NCBI GenBank assembly: GCA_963277665.1
Contig: OY728160.1
Coordinates: 48,654,605-48,718,604 of the forward strand
From: Viscum album
Taxonomy: Eukaryota; Streptophyta; Magnoliopsida; Santalales; Viscaceae
DNA length: 64,000 nt
Direction: 5' to 3'
Positions 62,399 to 64,000 of this stretch are shown here, piece by piece. Position 1 is the first letter of the stretch, and every line of letters begins with the position of its first letter. The position numbers were made by a program, and so were the translations under genes. The notes under the pieces are model-generated. The model worked only from the letters and a program-made list of their open reading frames with translations. It was not told the origin of the DNA and ran no database searches.

Positions 62399-63696
62399 AA
62401 ATGAATTTCGCCCTCGAAATTCATTGGGGTTATAAATGGTTTACTATTCGAAAGTTTCTTTAATAGAAACCCACATCGTAAAGAGGAATACCAAAACGTG
62501 GCTTTAAAAACTAAAGTATGAAATGTAACGATTACCCAAATAAACTAATCACTAGGTTTCCACATAGGTGAAAATATGGATATAGAAGAGAAATCTAACC
62601 ATCATGTTCTGATGGAGAGTGGTAGAGAACATGGCTATAGAAAAGCCAGTAATCACAAATCCATAGATTTGTGATGATATAAGGTACCATCTGATTCATC
62701 AGGTATAAGATCACTAGGACAACATTTTTGGTTTTCAAGATCATTTCCCTAAAGTTGAAAATTAGAATAAATACTTACTTTATTTTGCTATAATCTCACT
62801 GTTGTTCATGCCTAGAACAATTTCCACTTCATCTCTTAAATAAATGAAGTAGAATTTGTTATTCGTGAAGTGTTAGCAGATCATGTGATAGAATGACGGG
62901 TCATTCCATCTGTCTCAAACAAAAGGTTAGCAAAAATTATATACATAAGTCGATCTATAGTGAGATTAATCATATATAGTTCCTAAAATGGACTTATACT
63001 TCATATATCATACTGATTAATATAATAAAACTAGTTTCTACTAAACAGGGACTTCCTGTAGGCCAGTGGTAGGCGATAAAGGCCAGTCGCACTTCGGTTG
63101 TGGGTTCGATTCCCACAGCCTTGTCCGAAGCGATGGGCTGTCGCCCGTCCTGCAGGTTGTCCTTTTTCTAAAACTATATTACTATAACATCCCATAAATA
63201 ATATTGAAAAAACTTCTATCCTTAAACAATACTAACTCATGTCCAACATAATCCATTCCAATATTTAGTCTTATCCATAATACTGCAGTCCATTCTCATA
63301 ACATAGTGAAAACGATTACCAGAGATTTAATACCATCGTTGGTCCCCATATATCATAAGATATATCTTGTTGGACACATTCCAAACATTCAAAGGCCTTA
63401 ATCTTGTACTCTCTTGAATACCCATTGAACCTTAGTGAAAACTTGAATGCAGTTAAAAGTTAACACTTTCCACATACCAAAATCCTCAAAATTCTATATA
63501 CTCAAACCATGATATCACTTAGTCCTTATATCAATCATGAGCTCATGAATACTGTTAAACATTTCATTTTCTCATTTTCCCTTCATTATGCGCATAATAT
63601 CTCAATCACTTTGAATACCACATTAGACCAATACATAAATATTCCAATATTCCATGATACAACATTATTTTGGAATCCCATTACATAAAAACTTAA
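62399..63696 (-). other. Element C post-gag region, non-coding except for the Pol III module
   Basis: Collinear with 34809-36185 of element B. The minus strand next to the polypurine tract reads AATTTCGAGGGCGAAATTC, like the end of a Tekay-type pol frame, but no other pol sequence is present. A short tRNA-derived module lies at 63049-63167. Confidence 0.65.
63049..63167 (+). ncRNA. tRNA-derived Pol III module (SINE-like), antisense within element C
   Basis: A box TAGGCCAGTGG (63059-63069, one mismatch to the TRGCNNAGTGG consensus) and a perfect B box GGTTCGATTCC (63103-63113) lie 33 bp apart, the spacing of tRNA-derived SINEs. The T-arm TGTGGG/CCCACA flanks the B box. A T-run at 63163-63167 would terminate Pol III. 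No acceptor stem can be formed, so it is not a tRNA gene. Transcription would run opposite to element C. The decayed counterpart in element B (35410-35530) shows it belongs to the family and is not a fresh insertion. Flanking duplications were not seen. Confidence 0.65.
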
Positions 63697-64000
63697 TCAT
63701 TCCACCACATCGTTGTCATATTCAACATTGCCAATAGTGATCGCATGTGACTTCCCTTTGTCCTTTGCCTTAAGCGGTTGCTCATTTCGATCATCACTAA
63801 CCCTTGGATTAGGGCATTTATTGGCATAATGTCCCATCTCCTTGCACTTGAAGCATTGAAGTGTTGGTTGTGCGTTCTCTGCAGTGTTTTCTTTATTCAC
63901 TTCATTAGAATCCCTTTTTCCATTACTTCGACAATCAGCTGCTCGATGACCTTCTTTTCCACACTGAAAACATTTTCTAGTCCCTTTAAGACAATCTCCA
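63697..64000 (-). CDS. Element C gag, C-terminal part with two CCHC zinc knuckles (open to window edge)
   Basis: Gag C-terminal (nucleocapsid) segment that binds element RNA in the particle. On the minus strand the frame is open from 64000 to a stop after 63697. Knuckle 1 is CFQCGKEGHRAADC and knuckle 2 is CFKCKEMGHYANKC, both perfect C-x2-C-x4-H-x4-C. A basic linker and a tail KSHAITIGNVEYDNDVVE follow. The segment upstream (GDCLKGTRK) continues beyond the window, so no start can be chosen. The matching gag of element B has lost several of these Cys residues. About 100 codons here without a stop, in a region where everything else is broken, suggests a younger copy or recent selection. No protease or RT follows. 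Confidence 0.88.
   Translation of the reverse strand, partial: GDCLKGTRKCFQCGKEGHRAADCRSNGKRDSNEVNKENTAENAQPTLQCFKCKEMGHYANKCPNPRVSDDRNEQPLKAKDKGKSHAITIGNVEYDNDVVE

Larger units (their letters stand above)
58184..64000 (-). mobile_element. Element C: gag-only gypsy-type retrotransposon of the B family (5' part outside window)
   Basis: Reverse-oriented copy of the B family. The 3' LTR is 58184-62384, then polypurine tract, a post-gag region with the Pol III module, and gag running off the right edge. It sits inside the 3' LTR of element D. Sequence is better kept than in B: the gag zinc knuckles are open, hairpin stems are nearly perfect and the B box is intact. It is probably the youngest member here or at least the least mutated. 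Confidence 0.88.

Noticed and set aside
63049..63135. Possible functional tRNA gene.
   Set aside because: A and B boxes and the T-arm are present, but no acceptor stem or proper anticodon arm can be formed. It is better read as a tRNA-derived module.
20..64000. Host genes, CRISPR arrays, bacterial operons or virus-like gene clusters.
   Set aside because: None seen. Every coding signal is retrotransposon-derived or RNase H-like, and no array of regularly spaced identical repeats with unique spacers exists.

Overview
This window looks like repeat-dense intergenic DNA from a flowering plant with a large, slowly purged genome. Almost everything that can be identified is LTR retrotransposon, in nested layers and at different stages of decay. 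I found no intact host gene, rRNA or CRISPR array. The base composition is very AT-rich and CG-poor, and every coding relic carries stops and frameshifts. That fits old, heavily methylated repeats. The species cannot be told from the sequence.

Layout. (A) 1-7383 (+): a LARD-like element with 2.76-kb LTRs around about 3.2 kb that encodes nothing recognisable; its 5' LTR runs off the left edge. 7384-18600: AT-rich DNA with nothing identified. 18777-19282 (+): a plant RNase H-like (RVT_3 type) domain remnant. 19283-22700: AT-rich DNA with nothing identified. (G) about 22.7-26.6 kb (-): a very old LTR relic of the same superfamily as B and C. (E) about 26.8-44.0 kb (-): a dead Ty1/copia element, split in its RNase H region by (B) 28918-40431 (+). 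B is a complete element with 4.2-4.8-kb LTRs, gag only and a perfect 5-bp target duplication (ATTCA). (F) about 44.4-48.5 kb (+): LTR relics of the same superfamily. (D) 49908-58183 and beyond (+): a Ty3/gypsy chromovirus (Tekay/Del-like) with recognisable gag, protease, RT, RNase H, integrase and chromodomain remnants. Its 3' LTR is cut at 58183 by (C) 58184->64000 (-), a second gag-only element of the B family whose gag CCHC region is still open.

The most interesting material is in the B/C/F/G LTR family. Each LTR has a TATA box, a donor-like site about 170 nt downstream, up to three hairpins at conserved spacing (about 186 and 200 nt), and an acceptor-like pyrimidine tract plus AG near the LTR end. 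The hairpins share a loop with a self-complementary CGTACGTACG core, and their stems vary by compensating changes. The internal regions of B and C contain gag but no pol, so the family resembles TR-GAG elements that would borrow pol from an autonomous relative. Both copies also carry, antisense, a short tRNA-derived Pol III module with A box, B box and T-run. The 5' LTR of B has a 541-bp tandem duplication of its promoter block, exactly the length difference between its two LTRs.

Relative ages follow from nesting: E is older than B, and D is older than C. By eye, the two LTRs of A are the most alike.
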